A DNA stretch of 64,000 bases from Pedobacter sp. MC2016-05 (GCF_026239735.1 NZ_JAPIVT010000002.1:62001-126000); one strand, 5' to 3'. Shown: positions 45,674 to 54,982, counted from the first letter of the stretch. Notes: generated from the sequence alone by a model not told the origin. Program-made: numbers and translations.

Positions 45674-47086
45674 TTATTTAAGTATTTGGTATAATTCTAT
45701 ATAGTTCAGCGCTGCCCTATCCCAAGAATGATCAATTTTCATCATGGTTTTACGTACCGCCTTAAAAGTTTTTTTATCATTATAAAAGCCCACTGCCCTA
45801 TCAATGGCATGGGTAACATCCCAAACGCTGGTTTGATCGTGGCAAAGACCAAAACCACCATCGCCAATATCTATAACCGTATCTTTCAACCCTCCCACTC
45901 TCCTTACTATTGGAACCGTTCCATATCTCAAAGCATACAATTGGTTTAAACCACAAGGCTCAACCCGCGATGGCATCAAAAGAAAATCTGCTCCGGCATA
46001 CATTTCATGCGATACCTGTTCATTGTACCCAATATAAGCATTGTACTTGCCGCCAAATACATCTTTCAACTGGTTTAACCGCCCTTCAACCCAACTGTCG
46101 CCTGAACCTAAAACCAACACATTAATATTTTCGCCGTGTTGTTGCAATGCCGTGTAAAAAATATCAGGTAATAAATCTGCACCTTTTTCATCAACCAATC
46201 TTCCGATAAAGGTAAACAAGGGCTTTGATGCATCTAATTGAAAAACATCGCAGAGCGCCTTTTTGTTTGCTGCTTTTCCCGCTTCAACCGTTTTTAACTT
46301 GTAACTTTTTGATAGCATCGGGTCAGTTTCCGGATTCCAAACCTCGGTATCAATGCCATTTAAAATACCAACCGATTTCCATCGTTCCTGGCGCAACAAA
46401 CTTTCCAAGCCTCTGGCATTGTCCATCATTTCATCCAAATAACTTGGCGAAACGGTAGTAACTCTCCAGGCACATTTAATGGCCGATGCTAAGGGGTTTA
46501 TGGCGCCTTCCCAGCCCAGCAACCCACCTTTCCATAAATCGAAAGCTGGTAAATAGTACAATTTTTCCCAGCCAAATTGCCCTTGGTATTGTGCATTATG
46601 TATCGTTAAAACTGTAGATACTTGATTTAGTGAACTATATTTTAAGCAATTCGAAACCATAAAAGGAACCAGTCCGGTATGGTGATCGTGGCAGTGAATG
46701 ATATCCGGGCGATGTTCCCATTGTGCCATCCAATCTAATGTTGCGATTTGAAAGGCGATAAAACGCTCGGTATCATCATCATAACCATAAACATTTGGTC
46801 TATCGGTTAATCCCTGAATATGAATGATATATAGATCAAAACCTAGTTTATTGGTTTTTTCTTTTAAAACGCGATAAGAAAAATGATTATTGCCATAGTT
46901 AGACCAGGCATCGTAAGCCACTTCAAATTCGCTTTCCCTTACAAACCTTGTTTCGTATGCAGGAACAACAACCTTGGCAATGTGGCCAATTTTATTTTGG
47001 TATTTCGGTAAAGCCCCAACAACATCTGCTAAACCTCCAACTTTAGCAACAGGGTAACACTCGGCACTGATATGTATAATTTCCAT
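45674..47086 (-). CDS. glgA: Glycogen synthase (ADP-glucose, GT5)
   Basis: 470 residues. It starts MEIIHISAECYPVAKVGGLADVVGALPKYQ with the KVGGL ADP-glucose-binding loop. The C-terminal GT-B lobe has FTFIGRLVDEKGADLLPDI, the E-x7-E type motif MPSRVEPCGLNQLYALRYGTVPIVRRVGGLKDTV. It extends alpha-1,4-glucan from ADP-glucose supplied by GlgC. First gene of the glgA-glgC pair; branching enzyme and phosphorylase are not in the window. Confidence 0.95.
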   Translation of the reverse strand: MEIIHISAECYPVAKVGGLADVVGALPKYQNKIGHIAKVVVPAYETRFVRESEFEVAYDAWSNYGNNHFSYRVLKEKTNKLGFDLYIIHIQGLTDRPNVYGYDDDTERFIAFQIATLDWMAQWEHRPDIIHCHDHHTGLVPFMVSNCLKYSSLNQVSTVLTIHNAQYQGQFGWEKLYYLPAFDLWKGGLLGWEGAINPLASAIKCAWRVTTVSPSYLDEMMDNARGLESLLRQERWKSVGILNGIDTEVWNPETDPMLSKSYKLKTVEAGKAANKKALCDVFQLDASKPLFTFIGRLVDEKGADLLPDIFYTALQQHGENINVLVLGSGDSWVEGRLNQLKDVFGGKYNAYIGYNEQVSHEMYAGADFLLMPSRVEPCGLNQLYALRYGTVPIVRRVGGLKDTVIDIGDGGFGLCHDQTSVWDVTHAIDRAVGFYNDKKTFKAVRKTMMKIDHSWDRAALNYIELYQILK

Positions 47087-47435
47087 TAAATATTTGGTGT
47101 AGATAACTTCGTTAAGTTACCAATTGTTTTCTGATTTGAAAATAATTCAATATTAATTTTTGGCGAGAGACTTTAACTCAGATTTAGAAGATTCTCGCAG
47201 ATTGAAATTAGATAATTCATTAATTGAATGATCATTTTTTGAAAGTGAAAGTTCATCACTTTTGGCTTGGTGCAGTCCTGCTTTTCATTACAATCGTTTT
47301 GTTGCTGTCATCCTGAGCCTGTCGAATGCCCAGCAAAAAAGATTTCCATTTCAATCACGCGTGTTCAGCGAAAGACTGTTTCTACCAAACTGCATCAAAT
47401 TAACTGCTGCGAAAATCAGCGGGAGCTCCTTAAAA

Positions 47436-47468
47436 CCAAAAAACCGCTAAGCTTTCGCCAGCGGTTTT
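47436..47468 (-). terminator. Terminator of the SUMT-paralogue gene
   Basis: AAAACCGCT (47440-47448) / 11-nt loop / AGCGGTTTT (47460-47468); the minus strand continues in T. It lies 32 bp after the stop. The rest of 47087-47435 contains only fragments of dispersed repeats (CTCGCAGATT at ~47192, GTCATCCTGAGCCTGTCGAA at ~47308). Confidence 0.75.
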
Positions 47469-47500
47469 AACAACAAAACAAATATATAATTCTATTAACC

Positions 47501-48295
47501 TTAATATTCTTCCGCAATGATTTCGTAAAAATCTCTAATCGGTTGAAACTGCGGGTGTAAGGAAACCACATCACCGAAAACCAATAAAGCTGGCGCAGTA
47601 ATCTTTTTATCCTGAACAACTTCCGCAATGGTATCCACTATGCCCACGGCGATTTTTTCATTTTTCGTAGAGCCATTTTGGATTACAGCTACAGGAAGCA
47701 AACCTTTGTTTTCACTTTGAAAAATGGAAGCAATCTCCTCTACTTTTTCAATTCCGTTCAAAACTACAATCGTAGCCTTTGTTTTCGCTGCAATGTATAA
47801 ATCTTCAGAAATTTCTCCCTTCGAATTTGTTCCTGTTACTGCCCAAAAGCTTTCACTTAAGTCTTTGTAAATCATCGGAATTTTCTGCAAACTTGGCGCA
47901 CCAGTGGCACTCGAAATACCCGGAATGATTTCAGTAGGAATGCTATATGATTCTGCAGCATCGATTTCCTCGTAACCTTTAGCAAAGAAAAACGGATCGC
48001 CGCTTTTCAACCGAACTACATGACCGTAGTTGAGTGCATAATCGATGATCAGTTTGTTCACTGCATCCTGCGAGAAATCTTCATCGTCGGTTCTTTTGCC
48101 CACGTATACTTTAGGAATTCCCTCTGGCGCATAACACAGTAAAGCTTCGTTCACATTTGCATCATATAAAACAACATCAGCTGTTTTCAATGCCTTTACA
48201 CCTTTTAAACTAAATAAATCCGGGTCGCCAGGACCAGCACCTATCAGTGTAATTTTTGGTTCAATGTTCGCTTTTTCTACTTTACTTAAAATCAT
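47501..48295 (-). CDS. Divergent uroporphyrinogen-III C-methyltransferase (SUMT) paralogue
   Basis: 264 residues, about the length of CobA. The SAM-methyltransferase frame is clear (ITLIGAGPGDPDLFSLKGVKAL, YVGKR, YGHVVRLK, IIPGISSATGAPS). But family positions are changed relative to the orthodox copy at 57215: RLKSGDPFFFAKGYEE against RLKGGDPFVFGRGYEE, KIPMIYKD against QIPVTHRG, KRTDDEDFSQ against KRSGEHSYPQ. It is 12 kb away from the sulfite cluster but shares a 35-bp upstream box with it. It may have altered activity or a regulatory role; inactive duplicate is the alternative. Confidence 0.8.
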   Translation of the reverse strand: MILSKVEKANIEPKITLIGAGPGDPDLFSLKGVKALKTADVVLYDANVNEALLCYAPEGIPKVYVGKRTDDEDFSQDAVNKLIIDYALNYGHVVRLKSGDPFFFAKGYEEIDAAESYSIPTEIIPGISSATGAPSLQKIPMIYKDLSESFWAVTGTNSKGEISEDLYIAAKTKATIVVLNGIEKVEEIASIFQSENKGLLPVAVIQNGSTKNEKIAVGIVDTIAEVVQDKKITAPALLVFGDVVSLHPQFQPIRDFYEIIAEEY

Positions 48296-48334
48296 GTCAG
48301 GAATTTTAGCTCGTGATTATCTTTATTAATTAAT

Positions 48335-48369
48335 CAAATATACAAAGTCTATAGAAATTGTAGTAATTT
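48335..48369 (-). promoter_or_regulatory. 35-bp box shared with the sulfite reductase promoter (copy 1)
   Basis: Matches 60363-60397 at 31 of 35 positions, in the same orientation to its gene. On the minus strand it ends in TATATTTG, an exact -7 element, 40 bp before the start codon. No TTTG is found at -33, where the conserved part TACTAC-ATT-CTATA lies instead, suggesting dependence on an activator or overlap with an operator. Confidence 0.6.
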
Positions 48370-48455
48370 ATTTTAAATTATTTTTATTGTCTCTTACTAT
48401 CACGCGATAAAAGAAGTAATCTTAATGCGATCGCTAATATTCAACCCATAGTTCT

Positions 48456-49431
48456 AAGATTACTTCGTGCCTCGCAGTGACGACTTCTCTTCACTTTGTC
48501 ATTCTGAGTGCAACGAAGAATCTGCAACCGATTAGCATTGCCTCAATTAGGTTAACAATCTGAAGAAAAAAGATTTTCTATAAGCTAGGGCATCATTCCA
48601 ATTCAAAGATTTCTCGGCTGCGCTCGAAATGACGACGGGGCTTGAATTAGAGATAAAAGTCTTATCGGGATGCTAAGACTAGAATAAGGCACGATAGTTT
48701 AAGATTGCTTGCCCCTCGCAGTAAAAACTGTCTTAAGCTTGTCATTCTGAGTGCAACGAAGAATCTGCAACCGATTAGCATTGCCTCAATTAGGTTAACA
48801 ATTTGAAGAAAAAAGATTTTCTATAAGCTAGGGCATCATTCCAATTCAAAGATTTCTCGGCTGCGCACGAAATGACAACGGGGATTGAAATTGGAGAAAA
48901 AAAAATCTTAGCGAGACGCTATGACTAGAATAAGGCACGATAGTTTAAGATTGCTTGCCCCTCGCAGTAAAAACTGCCTTAATCTTGTCATTCTGAGTGC
49001 AACGAAGAATCTGCAACCGATTAGCATTGCCTCAATTAGGTTAACAATCTGACGAAAAAAAAAATTCTATAAGTTAGGGCATCATTCCAGTTCAAAGATT
49101 TCTCGGCTGCGCTCGAAATGACGGCGGTGGCTAAATTGTAGAAAAAAGCCTTAGCGGGAGGCTAAGACTAGAATAAGGCACGATAGTTTACGATTGCTTG
49201 CCCCTCGCAGTGAAAACTGTCTCAAGCTGGTCATTCTGAGTGCAACGAAGAATCTGCAACCGATTAGCATTGCCTCAATTAGGTTAACAATCTGACGAAA
49301 AAAAAATTTCTATAAGTTAGGGCATCATTCCAGTTCAAAGATTTCTCGGCTGCGCTCGAAATGACGACCGCGATTGAAATTAGAGAAAAAAAAATCTTAG
49401 CGAGACGCTAAGACTAGAATAAGACTAGAAT
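48456..49431. repeat. Tandem array of four ~244-bp repeat units
   Basis: The landmark GTCATTCTGAG starts at 48498, 48741, 48987 and 49230, i.e. periods of 243, 246 and 243 bp; the units are nearly identical apart from scattered substitutions and A-run changes. Each unit holds two inverted halves, GTCATTCTGAGTGCAACGAA and TCGGCTGCGCTCGAAATGAC, typical of dispersed palindromic repeats. There is no ORF of value and no CRISPR-like short spacing. It fills most of the 1.4-kb gap 48296-49719. Confidence 0.9.
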
Positions 49432-49437
49432 AATTTT

Positions 49438-49495
49438 CCCGCAGATTAAGAAGATTTTCGCTGATTTTTCTGCGTTTATCTTTTTAATCTGCGGG
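49438..49495. repeat. Perfect 12-bp inverted repeat (CCCGCAGATTAA)
   Basis: CCCGCAGATTAA (49438-49449) and TTAATCTGCGGG (49484-49495), followed by AGTTATTTTTT. Same family as 42337-42395; located directly after the tandem array. Confidence 0.7.
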
Positions 49496-49589
49496 AGTTA
49501 TTTTTTATGATTTATCACACCGAAACTATCTAAATGCTTCTCCAAATTCTAAGCTGCGCTACCATTGACGTTTTTAATTTACCGTCTTT

Positions 49590-49610
49590 GCCTGCCTGCG
49601 GCAGGCAGGC
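49590..49610. repeat. GC-rich palindrome
   Basis: GCCTGCCTGC / G / GCAGGCAGGC, a perfect 10-bp stem, followed by a second hairpin CCCGAT-TCTTC-ATCGGG (49614-49630). It is in a non-coding gap. A small ORF that crosses it is composed of repeats and is not supported. Confidence 0.7.
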
Positions 49611-49719
49611 GATCCCGATTCTTCATCGGGAGAAGCAATCTCATTTGTTGTATTATTTTATTAAGGAAGATTGCTTCGTGCCTCGCAGGGACGAGCAAGT
49701 GATTTTACGTTTATTATAT

Positions 49720-50184
49720 TTATTTGCAAGGCACTTCAGCAAACGTAAACTTACCCGCCTCGTAATTAATAGGTTTGCCCTTTACAAAATAAGACCTGCC
49801 TAAAGTGGTTTCAATTTGAGCAACCCCCATGATTAATTTCCCATCCTTCTTTAAAAACGCCAAGGGATTTGTAAATGCTTTTGTAGTATCTGCACCGGTG
49901 TTAAAACGGTAATCAACCAACAAAGTATCGCCGTTAAATTTGCCATCTATCTTCCCGTTGTTCTGAGGTTTATCACCATACTTAATTAACAATGAACCTG
50001 TAACTTTACCCGATGCCATTGTTTTTACAATCATAGCAGCGCTGTCTTTTTCAAACGCCGAAGCATAACAGGTTTCATTAATTAGCGAATCTTTCTTTGC
50101 GGTTTCAGCTTTTTTATCTGATGAGTTACAAGCATATGCAAATGGAAATAGAGCAACGACAAGGTAAAAAATTTTGTTCTTCAT
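49720..50184 (-). CDS. Putative lipoprotein
   Basis: 154 residues; signal MKNKIFYLVVALFPFAYAC with the lipid Cys at 19, then a Ser/Lys/Asp linker. The mature part has a beta-rich pattern (KVTGSLLIKYGDKPQNNGKIDGKFNGDTLLVDYRF) seen in small secreted Bacteroidota proteins of unknown role. It is 86 bp downstream of the exported-protein gene at 50271. Confidence 0.65.
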   Translation of the reverse strand: MKNKIFYLVVALFPFAYACNSSDKKAETAKKDSLINETCYASAFEKDSAAMIVKTMASGKVTGSLLIKYGDKPQNNGKIDGKFNGDTLLVDYRFNTGADTTKAFTNPLAFLKKDGKLIMGVAQIETTLGRSYFVKGKPINYEAGKFTFAEVPCK

Positions 50185-50270
50185 CTTCTGAATTTTAAGA
50201 GTTAAATTGATTTATTAAATATAGGAATACGATGAAATGTTTTTGCTTTTTCCACAAAAACATTCAAAGT

Positions 50271-50933
50271 TTATTCTACCCCAATGTAGTTCGGTTTTAA
50301 CATTTCCTTTATTATTTTATATCTATTGATTTCATTAACTGTAATTCCATAAGCGATCAGGTACCTTCCATCAGGCCTAATGATGATATCACTTATTAAA
50401 GGATACTGGAGATCAAAAAACTTTGCAAAAAAACCATCACTGTCTCTAAAATTATTATAGAAAGCCTTATAAATACTGTCTGGATGCAGCTTTTTGTCGT
50501 AAATATTGAAGTAGCGAATATTTCCGAGCTTTTTCAAAAACTGATCGTGTGCCTTAAGGTGGTGATCATCTTTTGTCATTAACGGATATCCTTTTCTAAT
50601 TTTATGTTCGATACCTGTATAGTAAGATACGATTAAGAGACTATTGGTATCTATTTTTGAAGTGGAATAAGTTTCAAGGAGTTTTCTTATCTGGCTTACA
50701 TAACTTATTGGTAATTTACCTTGCGCATAGCTCGATGATAATCTAACAAATGTTGCAGTATCAGTTTTATCATATCCCCATCCCGCTTTATGCTTTAAAA
50801 CCGATTTATTAAATTCACTGACACTAACACTTTTTTGATTTTCGTCAATATAATACATCTTTTGTGCACATAACAAAGTTGGTTGAAGTAAACAGAGCAA
50901 ACCAACTGCAACAAGGATCGTTGAAACTTTCAT
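50271..50933 (-). CDS. Hypothetical exported protein
   Basis: 220 residues with a cleavable signal peptide (MKVSTILVAVGLLCLLQPTLLCAQ). The mature region is mixed alpha/beta without recognisable catalytic motifs (HDQFLKKLGNIRYFNIYD, IIIRPDGRYLIAYG). It starts 1 bp after the bestrophin stop, so it is co-transcribed with it. Confidence 0.65.
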   Translation of the reverse strand: MKVSTILVAVGLLCLLQPTLLCAQKMYYIDENQKSVSVSEFNKSVLKHKAGWGYDKTDTATFVRLSSSYAQGKLPISYVSQIRKLLETYSTSKIDTNSLLIVSYYTGIEHKIRKGYPLMTKDDHHLKAHDQFLKKLGNIRYFNIYDKKLHPDSIYKAFYNNFRDSDGFFAKFFDLQYPLISDIIIRPDGRYLIAYGITVNEINRYKIIKEMLKPNYIGVE

Positions 50934-50934
50934 T

Positions 50935-51945
50935 CTACATCAAAATATTATGTTCCGGCGTAATAGCAGGCGGAAGGTCGGTTTCATCCAGCATATCCCG
51001 CATATCAATTTCAATTGTTCTGGAGATATTCGTAATCGGAACATCATTGGCATTACCTTCAAACGGATTGGAGGAGCTTTCTCCCACAACGTCTAAAGAA
51101 TTAAAAACCCAGGTTAACAAAATAGCAAAAGGAATATTCAACCAAATGGAATAACCTTCAATCAAAGTACCATTACCCAGTTTATTAAAGTCGTTAAGCA
51201 AACCATATGGAACCAAAAACACAAAAAGATTAAGCATAATGGTTGCTATGGACGAGAAATGCCTGGGGTAGGGAAAATTTTTAATTCTTTCGGCTTTGCC
51301 TTGATTATCATAAAAAACACTGATTGCATTTTGCAAAGATTGCAATTGAAGATCGGATATATTTCCACTTACAAATAACTTATTAATGTGGTTTGATTGT
51401 AGCGCCATTAATTGTGTTGCCTTATTTTTCTTTGTTAAAACGTAACTTAATTCATCAGCGGAAAGATATTTAGCTAAAACTTCTTCAAGCTTGTCTATCT
51501 TTTCGGCTATATGGTAATTTCTGGAGTATTCAACGTTTCGGGGATCATCCATATTTTCCCATGCCCGTGGTTCTCTAAGTTGAAAACGCAATGCTGTTAA
51601 CCAGGCAAAGTGGCGGTAAAAAATCACTTTAACTTCAGTATTTTTATCTTTTGATGCCAAAAAATCGCGAATCATTACACCAAATGCCCTGCTGATATTA
51701 ATAATGCCGCCATAAATTTGTCGTGCTTCCCATAATCTTGAATAACTGGCGTTATTTTTAAAACCAATGATAAATGATACAGCTGTACCCAAAAGCGCAA
51801 CCGGAACCCACGAAATAGAAAGAAAGGTAAAGCCACAAAAGTGATAAAGTACGGTGGGAATTACAGCAAGGGTTGTTAATCGATACAGATCTCTACGAGT
51901 CCATAAAATAAATTCGAAAAAGGTATACTTTTTTCCGGCATGCAT
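50935..51945 (-). CDS. Bestrophin-family membrane channel
   Basis: 336 residues. The N-terminus YTFFEFILWTRRDLYRLTTLAVIPTVLYHF, followed by PVALLGTAVSFIIGFKNNASYSRLWEARQIYGGIINISRAFG, is the bestrophin signature; the central part is charged helices and the C-terminal third carries FLVPYGLLND, SIWLNIPFAILLTWVFNSLDVVGESSSNPFEGNANDVP, also typical of the family. These proteins form pentameric anion (in bacteria often cation) channels. It leads a small operon with the exported protein. Confidence 0.9.
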   Translation of the reverse strand: MHAGKKYTFFEFILWTRRDLYRLTTLAVIPTVLYHFCGFTFLSISWVPVALLGTAVSFIIGFKNNASYSRLWEARQIYGGIINISRAFGVMIRDFLASKDKNTEVKVIFYRHFAWLTALRFQLREPRAWENMDDPRNVEYSRNYHIAEKIDKLEEVLAKYLSADELSYVLTKKNKATQLMALQSNHINKLFVSGNISDLQLQSLQNAISVFYDNQGKAERIKNFPYPRHFSSIATIMLNLFVFLVPYGLLNDFNKLGNGTLIEGYSIWLNIPFAILLTWVFNSLDVVGESSSNPFEGNANDVPITNISRTIEIDMRDMLDETDLPPAITPEHNILM

Positions 51946-52121
51946 AATTTAGTCTTTAGTTTCTTGTGGATGTTTGTTTGAGGGATAAACGAAGATAGAA
52001 AAATTTAAAAAATTTGATAATGCTCTGAGAATAAACTTCCAAATCGGGATTCAACCAAACGGAAATAAACCCGGTTGAAGTGAAAATCTTTTTTGTAGCA
52101 GCAACCTTAAATAAGGCTGTA

Positions 52122-52143
52122 ATGCTGAGGCACGAAGCATCTG
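52122..52143. repeat. Second copy of the 22-bp GAGGCACGAAGCATC repeat
   Basis: Identical over 22 bp to 6464-6485. The inverted partner arm is degenerate here. It lies in the 385-bp gap 51946-52330, which contains no ORF of value other than this and the cysN terminator. Confidence 0.7.
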
Positions 52144-52205
52144 CAACCGATGAAACTGAGGCCTCGTATCTCAGCACGACAAAAGTTTACAAAAAAATTG
52201 GAACG

Positions 52206-52235
52206 AAAAACGGGGCTGTCGTAACCGATGCCCCG
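52206..52235 (-). terminator. Terminator of the sulfate-assimilation operon (after cysN)
   Basis: CGGGGC (52211-52216) / 13-nt loop / GCCCCG (52230-52235); on the minus strand the stem is followed by TTTTTCG. It lies ~95 bp after the cysN stop. Confidence 0.65.
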
Positions 52236-52330
52236 CTGAAATTGCTTTCCTCTAATTAAGAGTTTCCATTATGATATTTGGTTATGGTTCTCAAGAGTTT
52301 TGCCAAAAACATCGCCCATTTCCATTGTAT

Positions 52331-53581
52331 TTACTCAACAGCCGCTCTAAACATTAAAGCGCCAACTGTTAAATTCGTTCTGCTATCCACTAAAATAGCG
52401 GAACCGTTTGCCCGGTTATCATCATATAAATCGAAGGCTAAAGCATCAGCTGTTTTAACGATTACACGACCAATATCATTTAATTTAAACTCTTCAGCCG
52501 AATGCTTTTCTAGCGTGTTGATATCTACCTTATGCAAAATTTCGCTGATTTTACATTTTGTTACTTTGCTGTTATGCTGAATTAAATACGTGATTGATGT
52601 ATCTAGCGCCCGTCCATCCATCCAGCATAGGTCGGCCTCAATTAATTTCGATTCTTGTGGCAAAGCTGATGCATTCACAATGGTATCTCCACGACTAATA
52701 TCCACATCATCTTTTAAATGGATAATAACCGACTGACCAGCATGCGCAGCATCTGGGGTTTGATCGAAAAATTCAATCTTTTCGACAATAGAACTGGCTC
52801 CGGAAGGTAAAACTGTAACCTTATCATTTAAGTTAAAAGTTCCGCTCAGCACACGCCCGGCATAACCGCGGTAATCGTGAAGCGCTTCCGTTTGCGGACG
52901 GATAACCCATTGTACTGGCATACGAGCTAAAGTTGATTTCTCCAGGCTATCGGTATCAACTTTTTCCAGAAAATGCAGTAAACTTTCGCCTTCGTACCAA
53001 TCCATCCGCTCAGAATTCTGAACGATGTTATCTCCTTTCAGCGCACTAACCGGAATATAGTTTACATCGACTAACTTCAGTTGCTGTGCCAATACTTTGT
53101 ATTTCTCTATAATTGAATTATAAACATCCTGGCTATAGTCAACCATATCCATTTTGTTTATACAAACAACAATGTGTTTGATACCCAATAGAGAGACCAG
53201 GTAAGAATGGCGGATGGTTTGTTCAACAACACCATTTCTGGCATCGATTAAAATAATGGCAAGGTTCGCTGTTGAAGCTCCGGTAACCATGTTTCTGGTG
53301 TATTGAATATGGCCAGGCGTATCAGCGATGATAAATTTGCGTTTATCGGTTTGAAAATATTTGTAAGCTACATCAATGGTAATTCCCTGTTCACGTTCTG
53401 CCCTTAAACCATCGGTTAAAATGGCTAAATCTATTGTTCCATCGTCGTTTTTACGATTGGAGCTTTGTAAGGCTTCCAATTGATCAGCTAAAATAGAATC
53501 TGTATCGTATAACAAACGGCCGATTAGGGTACTTTTACCATCATCTACGCTGCCTGCTGTGAAAAATTTTAATATGTTCAT
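52331..53581 (-). CDS. cysN: Sulfate adenylyltransferase subunit 1 (GTPase)
   Basis: 416 residues. GTPase motifs: G1 GSVDDGKST (~10-18), G3 DTPGH, G4 NKMD, then two beta-barrel domains with VIRPQTEALHDYRGYAGRVLSGTFN. There is no APS-kinase extension, which fits a pathway that reduces APS directly. With CysD it activates sulfate: ATP + sulfate to APS + PPi, driven by GTP hydrolysis. It follows cysD by 126 bp and is the end of the cluster. Confidence 0.95.
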   Translation of the reverse strand: MNILKFFTAGSVDDGKSTLIGRLLYDTDSILADQLEALQSSNRKNDDGTIDLAILTDGLRAEREQGITIDVAYKYFQTDKRKFIIADTPGHIQYTRNMVTGASTANLAIILIDARNGVVEQTIRHSYLVSLLGIKHIVVCINKMDMVDYSQDVYNSIIEKYKVLAQQLKLVDVNYIPVSALKGDNIVQNSERMDWYEGESLLHFLEKVDTDSLEKSTLARMPVQWVIRPQTEALHDYRGYAGRVLSGTFNLNDKVTVLPSGASSIVEKIEFFDQTPDAAHAGQSVIIHLKDDVDISRGDTIVNASALPQESKLIEADLCWMDGRALDTSITYLIQHNSKVTKCKISEILHKVDINTLEKHSAEEFKLNDIGRVIVKTADALAFDLYDDNRANGSAILVDSRTNLTVGALMFRAAVE

Positions 53582-53707
53582 GTTTTTAGATATGAGAAGT
53601 TAGATTCGAGATATGAGAAATAACCAATTTCTAACGTCATTAATTTTATATCATTTCAGATTTCAGATGCAAGGTTCTCAAGTCTCACATCGCAATACTC
53701 AAATCTT

Positions 53708-54613
53708 TTAAAAATACCCTCCTTTTTTCCTATCCTCCATCGCGGCTTCCGAAACTTTATCATCCATACGGGCGCCACGTTCGGAGATTTTCGAAGCACT
53801 GATTTCAGTGATAATATCATCGATCAAAATTGCTTCAGACTCTACAGCAGCAGTGCAAGACATATCGCCAACGGTACGGAAACGTACTTGTTTACGAAAA
53901 ACGATATCTTCATCATCCATATTTAAAAACGGAGAAGCGGCCATCAATTGCCCATTTCTGGTGATTACTTCACGCTCATGCGAAAAATAAATGCTTGGCA
54001 GTTCGATATTTTCTCTTCGAATGTAGTTCCAAACATCAAGTTCGGTCCAGTTACTGATTGGGAATACACGCACATTTTCACCCTTGTGGATTTTACCATT
54101 GTAAATATTCCATAGTTCAGGGCGTTGGCGTTTTGGGTCCCACTGGCCGAACTCATCTCGAACAGAAAAAATACGTTCTTTGGCCCTGGCTTTTTCCTCA
54201 TCTCTCCTGGCCCCGCCGATGCAGGCATCAAATTCATATTTTGCAATGGTATCTAACAAGGTTACGGTTTGCAAAGCATTTCTGCTGGCATTTTTACCTT
54301 TTTGTTCTACTACTTTTCCCTGGTTGATTGATTCTTGGACTGAACCAACAATTAACCTTTCACCAATCCTTTCAATCATCTGATCGCGATAGTCGATCGT
54401 TTCCTGAAAGTTATGTCCCGTATCAATGTGCACTAGAGGGAACGGAAATTTCCCAGGGCGAAAAGCCTTTTCTGCCAAGCGAACCAAAGTAATCGAGTCT
54501 TTACCGCCAGAAAATAATAATGCCGGTTTCTCAAATTGCCCTGCAACTTCACGTAAAATGTGAATTGCCTCGGCCTCTAGTTCATCTAAGTAATCAAAAT
54601 TATATGTACTCAT
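53708..54613 (-). CDS. cysD: Sulfate adenylyltransferase subunit 2
   Basis: 301 residues. PP-loop ATP-pyrophosphatase motif FSGGKDSITLVRLA near the N-terminus, VHIDTGHNFQETIDYRD, and RRDEEKARAKERIFS, all hallmarks of CysD. It forms the heterodimer with CysN. It is separated from the upstream cysH by a 369-bp gap filled by a palindromic element, so the cysDN pair may have its own transcription start; I did not find a clear promoter. Confidence 0.95.
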   Translation of the reverse strand: MSTYNFDYLDELEAEAIHILREVAGQFEKPALLFSGGKDSITLVRLAEKAFRPGKFPFPLVHIDTGHNFQETIDYRDQMIERIGERLIVGSVQESINQGKVVEQKGKNASRNALQTVTLLDTIAKYEFDACIGGARRDEEKARAKERIFSVRDEFGQWDPKRQRPELWNIYNGKIHKGENVRVFPISNWTELDVWNYIRRENIELPSIYFSHEREVITRNGQLMAASPFLNMDDEDIVFRKQVRFRTVGDMSCTAAVESEAILIDDIITEISASKISERGARMDDKVSEAAMEDRKKGGYF

Positions 54614-54787
54614 TTATAAATGTTTGAATTTTGAATGAGAGAATAAGTGACTGTTATGTTCTACAGCTAATCTCTTTTCAAATGTTATATTCTTTTGTTA
54701 TTGTTGTTGTTGTTTGAAAGTTGGAATGTTTGAAAGTTGGAATGTTTTAAAGTTGAATTATATAGCTCCATACATTTCTATTTTTAT

Positions 54788-54969
54788 AACCTCACCCTAT
54801 CAATGTTAGGGCTTTGGCTTATTTTGTGCTTTCCCTCTCCTTGAAAAGAGGGATTTAAAGTTTCTACGGTTAAACATTCGGTTTAAGGCTGCTGCCCACG
54901 GTTTCCCTCTCTTCAAGGAGAGGGATGTAGTGAACCGCGTTTAATTTCTGGCTTTCATAGGGTGAGGTT
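54788..54969. repeat. 182-bp palindromic element with perfect 13-bp inverted ends
   Basis: AACCTCACCCTAT (54788-54800) and ATAGGGTGAGGTT (54957-54969) are exact inverted ends; inside are two CCCTCTC...GAGAGGG-type hairpins. It carries no ORF. It is related to 36753-36904 and fills the gap between cysH and cysD. Confidence 0.8.
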
Positions 54970-54982
54970 TTTGCAATCGTCC

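Noticed and set aside
48456..49431. CRISPR array
   Set aside because: The repeat period is ~244 bp and the whole unit is repeated; there are no short repeats with unique spacers and no cas genes.
49534..49803. 89-residue ORF on the plus strand
   Set aside because: Runs through the GC palindrome, a CACGAAGC repeat and the 3' end of the lipoprotein gene; no protein-like features.
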